DNA from: Vibrio pectenicida
Lineage (GTDB): Bacteria > Pseudomonadota > Gammaproteobacteria > Enterobacterales > Vibrionaceae
Reading direction: 5' to 3'
NCBI GenBank assembly: GCA_024347015.1
Contig: AP024889.1
Location: 2,418,001 to 2,482,000 of the forward strand
Length of the DNA stretch: 64,000 nucleotides
Shown piece after piece: positions 9,931 through 19,628 of the stretch. The position numbers and the translations under genes are program-made. Each line of letters opens with the position of its first letter. Positions within the stretch are counted from its first letter, which is position 1. Under the pieces are notes generated by a model. That model ran no database searches, had not been told where the DNA came from, and saw only the letters and a list, made by a program, of their open reading frames with translations.

Positions 9931-10543
9931 CGTATACCTCCAAAATGAAATCCGCTAAAATTTGAGTAGCTAACGTAATATTATCCGCCTCTGTTTGCCC
10001 TGAGCTTTTCCTAGGTTTAAAGCTATGATCGCCATCAGGTATAAACTCAACTCTCACTTTACTTGACAGCTCAAAGTCATCGAATTCTTCGCGCCTGCCA
10101 AACGTATCCCTCTCTCCTTGTAAAATAAGGCAAGCTTTCTCAAGCGTGGCTAATTGCTCCCCTTTATAATTTTCAGGTTTACCTGGTGGATGAAACGGAA
10201 AACCAAGACAAGCTATCCCTGCAACCTTACTTTCTTGTGATAGCAGACTTGCCATTCGCCCTCCCATCGACTTTCCACCAATAACTATCGGCTTATCAGC
10301 AAATATTTTGATTATATCCCGATACGAATCCAATAACTTGGGAGCTCTATCTGGTGGACGACGCTTACCATCCTCACAACGCTTTATCATATAAGGAAAA
10401 TTAAATCGTATTACCTGAATACCCCTTTCCGCCAATCCTTTAGCAACGGTGACCATAAAGTCATGCTTCATGTCAGCGCCTGCGCCATGAGCAAAAATAA
10501 ACAGTGGCTTACCTTTATCACCATCAATCAAAACATCATTCAT
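9920..10543 (-). CDS. Alpha/beta hydrolase, KANL3/Tex30-like
   Basis: The start at 10543 is chosen over 10564 because AGGAGG lies 9 bases upstream; this gives 207 residues (MNDVLIDG...). The protein has an alpha/beta-hydrolase fold: FAHGAGADMKH as the oxyanion region, GGKSMGGRMAS as the nucleophile elbow (Ser), and GDHSF supplying the late His. These features fit the small KANL3/Tex30-like hydrolase family, whose substrates are not known. It overlaps the 3' end of gcvA by 8 bases and is inserted between gcvA and the DUF423 gene, which are neighbours in E. coli. Confidence 0.88.
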   Translation of the reverse strand: MNDVLIDGDKGKPLFIFAHGAGADMKHDFMVTVAKGLAERGIQVIRFNFPYMIKRCEDGKRRPPDRAPKLLDSYRDIIKIFADKPIVIGGKSMGGRMASLLSQESKVAGIACLGFPFHPPGKPENYKGEQLATLEKACLILQGERDTFGRREEFDDFELSSKVRVEFIPDGDHSFKPRKSSGQTEADNITLATQILADFILEVYGEG

Positions 10544-11444
10544 CCAGCAGTTCCTCCTGCTCACTTTGTGCCTTGGCTAACATCCAATCCCTAAAGGTTG
10601 CGATTCTCCCCATGTCTGCCTGCTTTTCATGACAAACCACATAAAACGCATTCTTAGAGACCAAAACCTGATCCAAAGGCGCAATTAATCGGCCTGCTTC
10701 CATTTCTGGCTGTGCAAGTACATTATTTCCTAATGCGACCCCCTGACCGTGAGCAGCAGCTTGAAGCACCATAGTAGAATGACTAAAAATAGGACCATGA
10801 TTGACATTGATATCTTCGATACCATGCTCTTTGACAAACAGCTTCCAGTCTTTACGGGAAGTATCGTGTAGCAAAGTATGTAGTTTAAGATCACTTAACC
10901 TTGTTAATGGTTTATTGCTCAGCAATAAAGACGGAGAGCAAAGAGGGATAAGAAATTCTTGATACAATTTATCGGCGCGAAGGCCAGGCCAATTACCACG
11001 CCCATAATAAATCGCAACATCTACATCATCAGTCAGAGAGCCTTCATCCATATCAACTGCTTTAATACGAACATCAATATCTGGTTCTTGTTGATTAAAA
11101 TCAGCCAAACGTGGCACTAACCACTGAATGGCAAAGCTTGGAGGCAAACTAATGGTTAACGCGCCCTTCTCACTGCGTTCAAGCACTTTATCTGTTGCTT
11201 CGGCAAGCGAAGTAAAAATATCTTTGATGTCGAGAAAATAACCTTGCCCTTCCTCTGTAAGTAGCAAAGAGCGATTACGTCGCCTAAATAATTTTAGGCC
11301 TAAGAACTCTTCTAATGCCTTAATTTGATGGCTCACAGCTGCCTGAGTCACAAATAACTCTTCCGCTGATCTAGTAAAGCTCAAGTGACGAGCTGCAGCC
11401 TCAAATACTTTAAGAGAGTTTAAGGGGGGCAATCTTCTCGACAT
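10536..11444 (-). CDS. gcvA: LysR-type regulator GcvA
   Basis: A 302-residue LysR protein: N-terminal winged helix (residues ~5-65, with LSFTRSAEELFVTQAAVSHQIKALE split between helix 2 and 3) followed by a periplasmic-binding-protein-like effector domain. In E. coli GcvA controls the glycine cleavage operon and the small RNA gcvB. The specific name is supported by context: a GcvB-like RNA is encoded divergently about 92 bases away, and DUF423 and rlmM follow downstream as in E. coli. First gene of a four-gene overlapping operon. Confidence 0.93.
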   Translation of the reverse strand: MSRRLPPLNSLKVFEAAARHLSFTRSAEELFVTQAAVSHQIKALEEFLGLKLFRRRNRSLLLTEEGQGYFLDIKDIFTSLAEATDKVLERSEKGALTISLPPSFAIQWLVPRLADFNQQEPDIDVRIKAVDMDEGSLTDDVDVAIYYGRGNWPGLRADKLYQEFLIPLCSPSLLLSNKPLTRLSDLKLHTLLHDTSRKDWKLFVKEHGIEDINVNHGPIFSHSTMVLQAAAHGQGVALGNNVLAQPEMEAGRLIAPLDQVLVSKNAFYVVCHEKQADMGRIATFRDWMLAKAQSEQEELLDE

Positions 11445-11501
11445 GATAGTCGTCTCCAGGTGGGATTAGTTTTTTTAATCTGAAACATTATAAAATGTCC
11501 A

Positions 11502-11530
11502 TTGCCTCACGGCCAGAGAAATTCTATATT
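11502..11530 (+). promoter_or_regulatory. Probable sigma-70 promoter of gcvB
   Basis: TTGCCT at 11502-11507 and TATATT at 11525-11530, separated by exactly 17 bases. The start predicted 6-8 bases downstream coincides with where the GcvB homology begins. The 57 bases between gcvA and this promoter should hold the GcvA operator. Confidence 0.7.
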
Positions 11531-11536
11531 TCTCCG

Positions 11537-11744
11537 TGCAGCATGAGCCAGAACGGCTTTATTCCTCTCTGCTGGAATGAATTGGCATATTGTTGCGATG
11601 TTGTGTTTGCAAACTCGTATTTCGAGTTAGGTAGATTTCTACCAAGTTTCGCCTCTCTGACTAGAGTCGAAACATATACTTCCTGTATTTATTTTTGACC
11701 TGTCTGTCAAATTGTTTAACACCGCCATAGGGCGGTGTTTTTTT
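11537..11744 (+). ncRNA. gcvB: GcvB small regulatory RNA
   Basis: Hfq-dependent small RNA that represses many amino-acid and peptide transporter mRNAs. Segments match E. coli GcvB in order: TGAGCC-GAACGG near the 5' end, the G/U-rich seed TTGTTGCGATGTTGTGTTTG (11590-11609), a short hairpin GGTAGATTTCTACC (11630-11643), the ACTTCCTGTA and CCTGTCTGTC blocks, and a terminator hairpin ACACCGCC/GGCGGTGT (11719-11738) with a six-T run. The length of ~208 bases equals the E. coli RNA (~206). Divergent from gcvA, as in enterobacteria. A 67-codon open frame across it (11495-11698) is a chance frame. Confidence 0.93.
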
Positions 11745-11799
11745 ATCTGGTCGCCGAGAAAATAATAGTCAGCCAAGAAAGTCTATGAAGGGCTAAGTA

Positions 11800-11831
11800 A
11801 AAGCACTAATGCGATTAACCATCAGTGCTTT
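11800..11831 (-). terminator. thiI terminator
   Basis: AAAGCACT (11800-11807) pairs with AGTGCTTT (11824-11831), with three further bp beyond one mismatch. Read on the - strand the stem is followed by TTTTACTT. It starts 10 bases after the thiI stop. Confidence 0.7.
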
Positions 11832-11841
11832 GAGCAAGGAA

Positions 11842-13290
11842 TTAAGGACGATAGACCTTAACATTGGTAAAGCCCTGCTCTTGAAGATACAAGGCCTGTA
11901 ATCGGCTCATAACACCGCGATCACAATAGAGTAAATACGTTTTGCTTTGATCCATATCTCCAAACTGGGTACCCAGCTTATAGAAAGGCAAATGCAACAC
12001 CTCTACTCCTTCGATCTCCAGTGGATTATTCTCTTCTTCTTCAGGACTACGGATATCAAGTACTGTAGCATGTTGCTCCACAGCCTGAACTAGCTCTACC
12101 TCAGGTGCCGCCGCTAAAGTTTCTTTCGCTATATCACGAATATCCATCTGGCGAGCATCACGTATGACTGAATTTAAAATATCAAAATCAAATTTTTCTT
12201 CTTCTGCTTCCAACTTGGCTTTTATAGCTTTAACTGTCGGTTTCTTAGAAATAACCCCACAATATTCTGGCATGGTTTTAGCAAAATCTTCAGTACCTAT
12301 ATTGCGGGCAAGATCAATAATATCTTCTTTATCCCAATTAATCAGTGGACGTAAAATGAGGGTATCTGTCACGGTGTCTATATGACGAAGATTGGTCAGT
12401 GTTTGGCTAGATACTTGACCAAGAGCCTCCCCAGTCACTAACGCTTGAATATCAAATTTTTCAGCAATCATACCCGCAGCGCGCATGAACATGCGTTTGA
12501 GGATAACCCCCATTTGCCCATCATCAACCTTCTCTAAAATTTCAGCTACAACAGGCTCAAAGTCTACAGAAATAAAACGTACCTTGGCTGAGGAGCCGTA
12601 TTTATTCCATAAGTAATGTGAGACTTGCTTAACCCCAATCTCATGCGCAGGTCCGCCCAAATTAAAAAAGCAATAATGAACTTTAGAGCCACGCTTAATA
12701 TGAAGATAGCTCGACACTCCAGAGTCAAACCCACCAGAAATCAAGCTCAAGACATCTTCCTGAGTGCCTAAAGGAAAACCACCCAGACCTTTATAACGGG
12801 CAATCACTTGATTTAGCTTATCTCCGGAAACCTCAACTTTTATATTAACATCAGGGTTACGAAGCTTAACACTTGCACTTTCAACCGCCTGATTCAGCCC
12901 ACCACCAACATAACGCTCTAGTTCAATCGACGTGAAATCGTGCTTACCTCGACGCTTAGCACGTACAACGAAAGTTTTACCTTCAATATTTGAACGATTC
13001 ATGTCTAACACCTGTTCAAAGATGTCATGCAAATCACTAAAATCAGATTGTTTAACTTCTAGGACGTGGTGGATACCTGGTGTACGAGTCAAAACTTTAA
13101 CCGTCTCATCATAATAACGATCTGACTCTGAAGTCACTTCAATATGATCACGTCGATTAAACACCGCGACAGATTCAGTGCGAGTCTTAATAATATTGCG
13201 AATATTACACTCAAGAATCTTTGTGAAGCGCTTACGCACCGATTCACTTTTGACAAAAATTTCAGGATGGGGCTTGACGATAAATTTCAT
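11842..13290 (-). CDS. thiI: tRNA uracil 4-sulfurtransferase ThiI
   Basis: ThiI makes 4-thiouridine at position 8 of tRNAs and supplies sulfur for the thiazole of thiamine. The 482-residue product has the full E. coli arrangement: N-terminal ferredoxin-like region and THUMP domain (~60-165), an adenylating PP-loop ([10 protein letters not shown], ~185-195), Cys344 in PEYCGVIS, and a C-terminal rhodanese domain with the persulfide-forming Cys456 in YCDRGVMS. Both cysteines count out to the E. coli positions. Monocistronic, with its own terminator downstream. Confidence 0.97.
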   Translation of the reverse strand: MKFIVKPHPEIFVKSESVRKRFTKILECNIRNIIKTRTESVAVFNRRDHIEVTSESDRYYDETVKVLTRTPGIHHVLEVKQSDFSDLHDIFEQVLDMNRSNIEGKTFVVRAKRRGKHDFTSIELERYVGGGLNQAVESASVKLRNPDVNIKVEVSGDKLNQVIARYKGLGGFPLGTQEDVLSLISGGFDSGVSSYLHIKRGSKVHYCFFNLGGPAHEIGVKQVSHYLWNKYGSSAKVRFISVDFEPVVAEILEKVDDGQMGVILKRMFMRAAGMIAEKFDIQALVTGEALGQVSSQTLTNLRHIDTVTDTLILRPLINWDKEDIIDLARNIGTEDFAKTMPEYCGVISKKPTVKAIKAKLEAEEEKFDFDILNSVIRDARQMDIRDIAKETLAAAPEVELVQAVEQHATVLDIRSPEEEENNPLEIEGVEVLHLPFYKLGTQFGDMDQSKTYLLYCDRGVMSRLQALYLQEQGFTNVKVYRP

Positions 13291-13410
13291 AGTTCACTTC
13301 ACAACTCAACGGTTTCGCAAATTGGAGTATTTTCAGATCGCTCCATAATTTTCTACGAACTCTGCACTCCAAGGGCGCAAGATTATACATGAACTGAAGA
13401 CCATAAAAAA

Positions 13411-13429
13411 GGCGAGCCTTTATCTCGCC
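13411..13429 (-). terminator. pomAB terminator
   Basis: GGCGAG (13411-13416) and CTCGCC (13424-13429) with a 7-base loop. On the - strand the stem is followed by TTTTTTATGG. It lies 9 bases after the pomB stop. Confidence 0.8.
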
Positions 13430-13437
13430 ATTCCATT

Positions 13438-14388
13438 TTAGTTAGAGCCAGGCAAAGAAGGCACCTCATCACTGTAAACAGGCTCTCCTTGCATGATACT
13501 TATTTCGACACGGCGATTGCGTGAACGTTGAGCTTCTGTGTCATTCGGCCCTAATGGTTTAGTATCAGCCATACCGCGGACTTGTAGACGTTGATGAGAA
13601 AAGCCGCGTACCTTATCCATCTCTTGAGCGACTGATACCGCTCTTTGAGCCGAGAGATCCCAATTTGAACGATAAAGTTCAGAATCTAGAGGCTGATTAT
13701 CTGTATGACCAGAAACCCTTATAATACCCGGAACATCTTTCACTAAATCGGCTATCTGACGTACCAAGGGACGAAATTTAGGTTGAAGGAAAGCAGAACC
13801 TTGAGGGAAAGCACCTTTTTCTCTAATTCGAATATCAATCTGTTGGCCAAGGTTGTCTATTTCTATCGCGCCTTCATCAATTTCACGCTCCAAGGCTTTC
13901 TTTATGCTTTCCATCAGAGTTTCCAGTTCCTGCGACATCTCGGCAGATTGTTGCTGCTGGCTTTCCGATTCGGCATTCTGGCTCTCTTGAGTAGACGTAT
14001 CCGGTGATTTACCGCCCGTCTGTTTACCCTCATCTTTCTGAGTCCCCCCAGCTCTGTCTGACTCTCCTTCTTGAAACTCTAGAGTTTGCTGGGTAATGTC
14101 GATTGTCTGCTGCATTATGACATCAATAGGAGTCGGCTCAGGACGCCCAGGACGAAACTCTTGTGCAATAATGCTGGTACCTTTAGGAATATCTTTCACT
14201 TCAAGTCGGTTTTGCACACCGAAGGCAAATTTCATCGAACCCGCTATCTGCTTAAACTTCAATACGTCCATTTCTGAAAAGGACAACAAAAGTACGAAGA
14301 AGCACATAAGTAATGACATCAAGTCTGCAAACGTTCCCATCCAAAGCGGTAATCCTGGAGGGGGGCATTTGCACTCTTCTTCTTCCAT
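13438..14388 (-). CDS. pomB: Sodium-driven polar flagellar stator protein PomB
   Basis: Stator B subunit: it couples sodium flow to flagellar rotation and anchors the complex to peptidoglycan. The single N-terminal helix contains the ion-binding Asp22 within FADLMSLL. A plug/linker region rich in Gln, Ser and Glu follows (~85-160). The C-terminal OmpA-like domain shows VSGHTDNQPLDSELYRSN, the peptidoglycan-binding loop. At 316 residues it is the usual PomB length. PomB rather than MotB is chosen for the residues around the Asp and the pairing with pomA. Lies 11 bases downstream of pomA. Confidence 0.96.
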   Translation of the reverse strand: MEEEECKCPPPGLPLWMGTFADLMSLLMCFFVLLLSFSEMDVLKFKQIAGSMKFAFGVQNRLEVKDIPKGTSIIAQEFRPGRPEPTPIDVIMQQTIDITQQTLEFQEGESDRAGGTQKDEGKQTGGKSPDTSTQESQNAESESQQQQSAEMSQELETLMESIKKALEREIDEGAIEIDNLGQQIDIRIREKGAFPQGSAFLQPKFRPLVRQIADLVKDVPGIIRVSGHTDNQPLDSELYRSNWDLSAQRAVSVAQEMDKVRGFSHQRLQVRGMADTKPLGPNDTEAQRSRNRRVEISIMQGEPVYSDEVPSLPGSN

Positions 14389-14399
14389 AACGACTTCCT

Positions 14400-15164
14400 T
14401 TACTCAGCATCTACATCAAGGACGCGCTTACCTTCATTAAGATAATTTTTCAGATAGCCATCTATAACTCGTGGATTTTGCCCATCTTGAATAGCAAGTA
14501 CACCATCCATGATCAAACGACGGTTTAACTTTTCTTGCTCTCGACGTAGTGATAATTTATCGGCAATAGGAAAGAACACCATGTTGGAAAGTATCGCCCC
14601 ATAGAGCGTAGTGAGAAGTGCAACGGCCATCGCGGGACCTATCGATTTAGGGTCATCCATGTTTGATAGCATGGCAACCAACCCCACCAAAGTACCTATC
14701 ATGCCCATTGCTGGTGCTACATCACCAAATGCACGAAATACACTGGTACCAAATTCATGGCGCTCGTCGGTCAGTACAATATCTTTTTGCAAAGCAGCAC
14801 GCACCACGTCCGCATCATGGCCGTCAACGAGAAGGTCTATGCCTTTTTGCATAAAGTTGTTGGTAATTTCCATTTCTTCTAGTGCCAGAAAACCACCCTT
14901 ACGTGCCGCATCTGCCATTTCAACAACCTTCGCAATCAAATCTTCAGGTTCATCAACCTTAAACATGAAAGCTTTACCTGCAATTTTAGCCGCACCAAAA
15001 AACTGCCCCATAGTGTACTTCATCAGCACAACGAAGGTAGAACCACCCACAACAATCAGAACTGAGATGACATCAACAAACATCATGATGCTTCCGCCTA
15101 AAATCATCGCCATGATGACAAAAGCAAAGCCTCCAATGAGCCCTATCAGCGTTGCTAAATCCAC
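14400..15164 (-). CDS. pomA: Sodium-driven polar flagellar stator protein PomA
   Basis: Stator A subunit of the polar flagellar motor, 254 residues, with four membrane helices (two near the N-terminus, two at ~150-205). The large cytoplasmic loop between helices 2 and 3 contains the charged residues that contact FliG. The TM3-TM4 stretch (APAMGMIGTLVGLVAMLSNMDDP) is typical. First gene of the pomAB operon, transcribed away from xseB across a 264-base divergent gap. Confidence 0.97.
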   Translation of the reverse strand: MDLATLIGLIGGFAFVIMAMILGGSIMMFVDVISVLIVVGGSTFVVLMKYTMGQFFGAAKIAGKAFMFKVDEPEDLIAKVVEMADAARKGGFLALEEMEITNNFMQKGIDLLVDGHDADVVRAALQKDIVLTDERHEFGTSVFRAFGDVAPAMGMIGTLVGLVAMLSNMDDPKSIGPAMAVALLTTLYGAILSNMVFFPIADKLSLRREQEKLNRRLIMDGVLAIQDGQNPRVIDGYLKNYLNEGKRVLDVDAE

Positions 15165-15428
15165 AAAGCACTCCTCATGCTATCTTTACAAGTCCCTGGT
15201 AAATTATATCGGCAACACCTTCAGATCTTTAGTCTTTTATTGGTATTACTCTCACACAACTATAGATCTTATCGTAACATAGTAAACCAGCCTCAACCCA
15301 TGATGCGATCGTTTCAGCACAATATAGTCGCCCATACTCGCTTTTTAGATCAATTTTCCTCGGTTAAATTTGACCATTTTTACCTGCTAAGGTAAGTTTC
15401 GTGCATCTTTCAAAATGTAGATAATGTT

Positions 15429-15674
15429 ATGGCGAGCAAGAAACCCGGAAACATGTCCTTTGAAGCCACTATTGAAGAACTTGATTCGATTGTTGAGCAC
15501 CTCGAAAAAGGCGATTTGGCGCTTGAAGATGCCCTTAAAAAATTTGAACGCGGAATTACTCTTGCTCGTGAAGGACAAACCAAGTTAAATGACGCTGAGC
15601 AAAGAGTCAGCATCTTGCTTAGCAATGATGATAATGCTCCTCTTACAGAGTTCACAACATCACAGCCAGAATAA
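15429..15674 (+). CDS. xseB: Exodeoxyribonuclease VII small subunit
   Basis: An 81-residue helical protein matching XseB, which binds the large subunit XseA to form exonuclease VII, a single-strand DNA exonuclease. The core SFEATIEELDSIVEHLEKG and LEDALKKFERG segments are diagnostic. First gene of the conserved xseB-ispA-dxs operon. The start at 15429 is the first ATG of the frame. Confidence 0.96.
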   Translation: MASKKPGNMSFEATIEELDSIVEHLEKGDLALEDALKKFERGITLAREGQTKLNDAEQRVSILLSNDDNAPLTEFTTSQPE

Positions 15675-15696
15675 TCACCACAAAAGAGTTGCTCTT

Positions 15697-16581
15697 ATGC
15701 ATGAGGCGTTAACCTCTCTACAAAAAAGAAACAATCAACAGCTAGAATATTGGCTAAGCCAATTGCCGAACCCTGAACAAAACCTAATTGAAGCAATGCA
15801 CTATGGTTTGCTTTTGGGTGGCAAGCGGGTTCGCCCCTTTTTAGTTTATATTACTGGGCAGATGCTTGGATGTCAGTTTGAAGAGCTCGACACTCCAGCC
15901 AGCGCTGTTGAATGTATACACGCGTACTCACTTATCCATGATGATTTACCGGCAATGGACAACGATGAGTTGCGACGTGGGCAACCAACCTGTCACATTA
16001 AGTTTGATGAGTCTACCGCCATTTTAACCGGAGATGCGCTGCAAACGATGGCATTTACGATTCTTTGTGACGGTAAATTGAGCTCTAACGCTGAACATAA
16101 CCGCATCAAAATGGTCAAGGTACTCGCACAAGCCTCTGGAGCTAATGGCATGTGCTTAGGACAAGCTCTAGACTTAGCGGCCGAAGGTCGTCATGTATCA
16201 TTAGAAGAACTAGAAACCATTCATCACAATAAGACTGGTGCATTACTAAAATGTGCAATTAGATTGGGAGCTCTCGCTGCTGGTAGCAAAGGCAATGATA
16301 TTTTACCTCAATTAGACAAGTATGCCGATGCCATTGGCCTAGCGTTTCAAGTTCAAGACGATATTTTGGACATCATCAGTGATACCCAAACTCTCGGTAA
16401 GCCTCAAGGCTCAGATCAAGCTTTAGAAAAAAGCACCTACCCTGCTTTACTTGGTTTGGACGGTGCAGTTAATAAAGCTCACACTCTTTTGACAGAAGCC
16501 CTTCAAGCATTAGAAACAATCCCCTACAATACAGTATTACTCGAAGAGTTCGCCCGATATGTCATCGAGCGCAAGAACTAA
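15697..16581 (+). CDS. ispA: (2E,6E)-farnesyl diphosphate synthase
   Basis: IspA condenses isopentenyl diphosphate with dimethylallyl and geranyl diphosphate to give farnesyl diphosphate. The ATG at 15697 (MHEALTSLQ) is used because it follows xseB by 22 bases and gives 294 residues, close to the usual ~299; the frame is open further upstream inside xseB, but that is overlap. Both Asp-rich motifs are intact: Asp82-Asp83-x4-Asp88 (DDLPAMD) and Asp221-Asp222-x2-Asp225 (DDILD). It precedes dxs by 18 bases. Confidence 0.96.
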   Translation: MHEALTSLQKRNNQQLEYWLSQLPNPEQNLIEAMHYGLLLGGKRVRPFLVYITGQMLGCQFEELDTPASAVECIHAYSLIHDDLPAMDNDELRRGQPTCHIKFDESTAILTGDALQTMAFTILCDGKLSSNAEHNRIKMVKVLAQASGANGMCLGQALDLAAEGRHVSLEELETIHHNKTGALLKCAIRLGALAAGSKGNDILPQLDKYADAIGLAFQVQDDILDIISDTQTLGKPQGSDQALEKSTYPALLGLDGAVNKAHTLLTEALQALETIPYNTVLLEEFARYVIERKN

Positions 16582-16599
16582 ACGATAAGCGCCCTATAT

Positions 16600-18465
16600 A
16601 TGACTCTTGATATTTCCAAATATCCAACACTGGCATTGGCCAATACACCGGATGAATTGCGTAGCCTTCCAAAAGAAGCGCTACCTACACTATGTGACGA
16701 ATTACGTACCTATTTACTTAACTCTGTTAGCCAATCAAGCGGCCACCTTGCTTCAGGGCTTGGCACCGTAGAATTAACCGTGGCACTTCATTATGTCTAT
16801 AACACCCCATTTGACCAACTTGTCTGGGATGTCGGGCACCAAGCTTACCCACATAAAATTCTTACCGGCCGCAGAGACAAAATGCCCAGCATACGTCAAA
16901 AAGACGGCTTACATCCCTTTCCATGGCGCGATGAAAGCGAGTATGACACTCTATCTGTAGGCCACTCTTCGACTTCCATCAGTGCGGCACTGGGTATGGC
17001 AATTTGCGCGAAAAAAGAACAAAAAAATCGCAAAGTGGTGAGTGTTATTGGTGATGGGGCCATCACTGCTGGTATGGCCTTTGAAGCAATGAACCACGCT
17101 GGGGATGTACACTCAGACATGCTGGTGATACTCAACGATAATGAGATGTCAATCTCGGAAAATGTCGGCGCACTCAATAACCATTTAGCCCAATTGCTAT
17201 CTGGTAGCTTGTATACCTCGATCCGAGAAGGTGGAAAAAAGGTACTCTCAGGTTTACCACCAATCAAAGAGCTTGTCCGCAGAACGGAAGAGCACCTTAA
17301 AGGCATGGTTGTACCTGGCACCTTATTTGAAGAACTTGGTTTTAACTATATCGGCCCTGTCGATGGGCATGATGTTTGCGAATTGGCTAAAACGTTAACC
17401 AATATGCGAGAGCTTAAAGGGCCGCAGTTCTTACATATCATGACCAAAAAAGGCAAAGGTTACGAACAAGCAGAGAAAGATCCTATTGGCTACCATGCGG
17501 TTCCAAAGTTTGACCCTAACCATACTTCTCTACCTAAAACAAAAGGTAGCCAGCCCACTTTCTCAAACATTTTTGGCGATTTTTTATGTGATATGGCTGC
17601 GCAAGACCCCAAGTTAATGGCGATTACCCCCGCAATGCGAGAGGGTTCGGGTATGGTACGCTTTTCTAAAGAATTCCCAGAGCAGTATTTTGATGTTGCG
17701 ATTGCCGAGCAGCATGCCGTGACTCTTGCAGCCGGAATGGCAATAAGCGGCAATCATCCAATAGTCGCTATATACTCAACATTCTTACAACGTGGCTACG
17801 ATCAACTCATCCATGATGTCGCTATTATGAATCTGCCGGTTATGTTTGCCATTGACAGAGCAGGCTTAGTTGGTGCTGACGGTCAAACCCATCAAGGCGC
17901 TTTTGACTTGAGCTTTATGCGCTGTATACCCAATATGGTGATCATGACACCAAGTGATGAAAATGAATGCCGTCAAATGTTATATACCGGCCATCAACAT
18001 CAGGGCCCAAGTGCAGTACGCTACCCTAGAGGATCTGGTGCTGGCATAGACGTTGAAAAAGAGTTTACCGCGCAAGACATAGGCAAAGGCAGAGAAATCC
18101 GAACGGGCGAGAAAGTCGCCATTCTTAACTTTGGTTCCTTACTAGGCAACGCCCAGCAAGCAGCAGACAACCTCAATGCGACACTTGCCGATATGCGTTT
18201 CGTCAAACCTTTAGACAAAGCGCTTATCAAGAAATTAGTCAAAGAACATGATGTTATAGTGACGCTAGAAGAAAATGCTCTCGCGGGTGGCGCCGGCGCT
18301 GGTGTGGTTGAATTTATGATGCAAGAAAAGCTGATAAAACCTGTTCTGAATTTAGGTTTGCCGGACAAGTTTATTGCACAAGGAACTCAACAAGAATTGC
18401 ACACCGAGCTAGGATTAGATGCACAAGGCATTGAGCAATCGATTCAAGCTTATGTTGAAAAATAG
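16600..18465 (+). CDS. dxs: 1-deoxy-D-xylulose-5-phosphate synthase
   Basis: Dxs is the thiamine-diphosphate enzyme that joins pyruvate and glyceraldehyde-3-phosphate, the first step of the MEP isoprenoid pathway. It shares its operon with ispA, which uses the pathway products. The 621-residue product has the ThDP motif starting GDGAITAG (~residue 152) and closing NDNEMSIS, the pyrimidine domain with catalytic Glu370 (AEQHAV), and the transketolase C-terminal domain. Last gene of the operon, ended by a hairpin 19 bases after the stop. Confidence 0.98.
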   Translation: MTLDISKYPTLALANTPDELRSLPKEALPTLCDELRTYLLNSVSQSSGHLASGLGTVELTVALHYVYNTPFDQLVWDVGHQAYPHKILTGRRDKMPSIRQKDGLHPFPWRDESEYDTLSVGHSSTSISAALGMAICAKKEQKNRKVVSVIGDGAITAGMAFEAMNHAGDVHSDMLVILNDNEMSISENVGALNNHLAQLLSGSLYTSIREGGKKVLSGLPPIKELVRRTEEHLKGMVVPGTLFEELGFNYIGPVDGHDVCELAKTLTNMRELKGPQFLHIMTKKGKGYEQAEKDPIGYHAVPKFDPNHTSLPKTKGSQPTFSNIFGDFLCDMAAQDPKLMAITPAMREGSGMVRFSKEFPEQYFDVAIAEQHAVTLAAGMAISGNHPIVAIYSTFLQRGYDQLIHDVAIMNLPVMFAIDRAGLVGADGQTHQGAFDLSFMRCIPNMVIMTPSDENECRQMLYTGHQHQGPSAVRYPRGSGAGIDVEKEFTAQDIGKGREIRTGEKVAILNFGSLLGNAQQAADNLNATLADMRFVKPLDKALIKKLVKEHDVIVTLEENALAGGAGAGVVEFMMQEKLIKPVLNLGLPDKFIAQGTQQELHTELGLDAQGIEQSIQAYVEK

Positions 18466-18483
18466 TAAACCCAGTTACGACAA

Positions 18484-18503
18484 AAGCCCTCTTTCGAGGG
18501 CTT
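18484..18503. terminator. Bidirectional terminator, dxs / truC
   Basis: AAGCCCTC and GAGGGCTT, 8-bp perfect stem with a TTTC tetraloop. The T-run is better on the - strand (CTTTTGT), so it serves truC well and dxs more weakly. Confidence 0.75.
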
Positions 18504-18509
18504 ATCAAG

Positions 18510-19238
18510 CTATTCATTGGTTGCTATAAACCAACCAAATTCATCGCATATTCTCAACCAAGTTTGGTCTAACTTTGCGCTGATCGATACCTTCTCAGTT
18601 GTGTATGGGTGGATGAACTCTATGTTCGATGCATGCAAAAGTAATCGCTGAGAGTCATAGACCTGTCTGAATAATTTGTTATGTTTACCATCACCATGAG
18701 TGGTATCACCGACTATGGGGTGACGAAGGTGGGCCATATGTCTCCTCAATTGGTGTTTGCGACCTGTTAGTGGTTTTAACTCCATTAAACAGTATCGAGT
18801 GGTTGCAAACTTGCCTGTTGAAAAAGGGATCTCGGTTTGCGCTATCGTGCGATAATCGGTAATCGCTTGTTGCGCCTCTTTTTCTTTACTCGAATGCTTA
18901 TCTGCTATTTTGTCGAGTTCTACTTTCAAGTCATAATCTAAACGTCCAGACCCTTCTATCCAGCCACGTACGATTGCATGGTAGGTTTTATTCATCTCAT
19001 GATTTGCAAACATTGGCATAACCTGAGAGGCGACCTCACTCGATAAAGCAAACATCAATACACCCGATGTTGGCCTATCTAGGCGGTGAAGCGGAAAAAC
19101 ATGCTGACCAATTTGGTCACGCAAGGTTTGCATAACAAATTGAGTTTCATGCTTATCAAGCCAGCTGCGGTGCACAAGCATTCCTGCTGGTTTATTGACT
19201 GCAACAAAGTACTCGTCATGAAAAATGATATCTAACAT
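18510..19238 (-). CDS. truC: tRNA pseudouridine(65) synthase TruC
   Basis: RluA-family pseudouridine synthase acting on U65 of tRNAs. The start at 19238 (MLDIIFHDEYF) overlaps the yqcC stop (TAATG) and is preferred to an upstream in-frame start. The 242-residue product has the catalytic Asp54 in HRLDRPTSG and the family motif ELKPLTGRKHQLRRH. No S4 domain, as expected for TruC. yqcC-truC is the same pair as in E. coli. Confidence 0.94.
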   Translation of the reverse strand: MLDIIFHDEYFVAVNKPAGMLVHRSWLDKHETQFVMQTLRDQIGQHVFPLHRLDRPTSGVLMFALSSEVASQVMPMFANHEMNKTYHAIVRGWIEGSGRLDYDLKVELDKIADKHSSKEKEAQQAITDYRTIAQTEIPFSTGKFATTRYCLMELKPLTGRKHQLRRHMAHLRHPIVGDTTHGDGKHNKLFRQVYDSQRLLLHASNIEFIHPYTTEKVSISAKLDQTWLRICDEFGWFIATNE

Positions 19239-19552
19239 TAGGCACAAGACTCATCTATGGCATTAATTAAACCAATTAAACAATGATACCCTTGATGCTT
19301 TTTCCAACACTCTTCAAAGTATGGTGTTAGACAAAAACCTTTAGGTAAAGGCATTTGTCGTGCGATTAACTCTTCCATTTTAGGGATAAATACCCACTGT
19401 AACCACTCTTGAGGCTCTAAGGTATCCACTGAGAATGGCTGGGTACTTTGTAGTAAGTATTCACAAGGCCTATCCACCTGCCATAGCTGCAACGTTTTTA
19501 AGAACTGAGTCAGTTGCTGCAAAAGAATAGTTAATTGTTGCTTATCTGCCAT
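19238..19552 (-). CDS. yqcC: YqcC family protein (DUF446)
   Basis: A 104-residue helical protein matching YqcC, of unknown function. Typical segments are LWQVDRPCEYLLQSTQPF and WLQWVFIPKMEELI. It is translationally coupled to truC (stop and start share bases), so a link to tRNA modification is plausible but not shown. Divergent from the DUF3549 gene across 76 bases. Confidence 0.9.
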   Translation of the reverse strand: MADKQQLTILLQQLTQFLKTLQLWQVDRPCEYLLQSTQPFSVDTLEPQEWLQWVFIPKMEELIARQMPLPKGFCLTPYFEECWKKHQGYHCLIGLINAIDESCA

Positions 19553-19628
19553 AAAACCTATGTGTTGACCTTGAAATTAAGCCCAAGAATACCATCTATA
19601 TAGAACATTAAGTTAGGACTATTCAGCG

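Noticed and set aside
11495..11698. 67-codon open frame on + between gcvA and thiI
   Set aside because: It covers the GcvB promoter and RNA; the nucleotide conservation belongs to the RNA, and the peptide looks like noise.
13144..13392. 82-codon open frame on + opposite the thiI start
   Set aside because: Mirror frame of the thiI N-terminus; no ribosome site and no known family.
14611..15282. 223-codon open frame on + opposite pomA
   Set aside because: Antisense shadow of a strongly conserved gene; Ser/Thr/Ile-rich content typical of a reverse frame.
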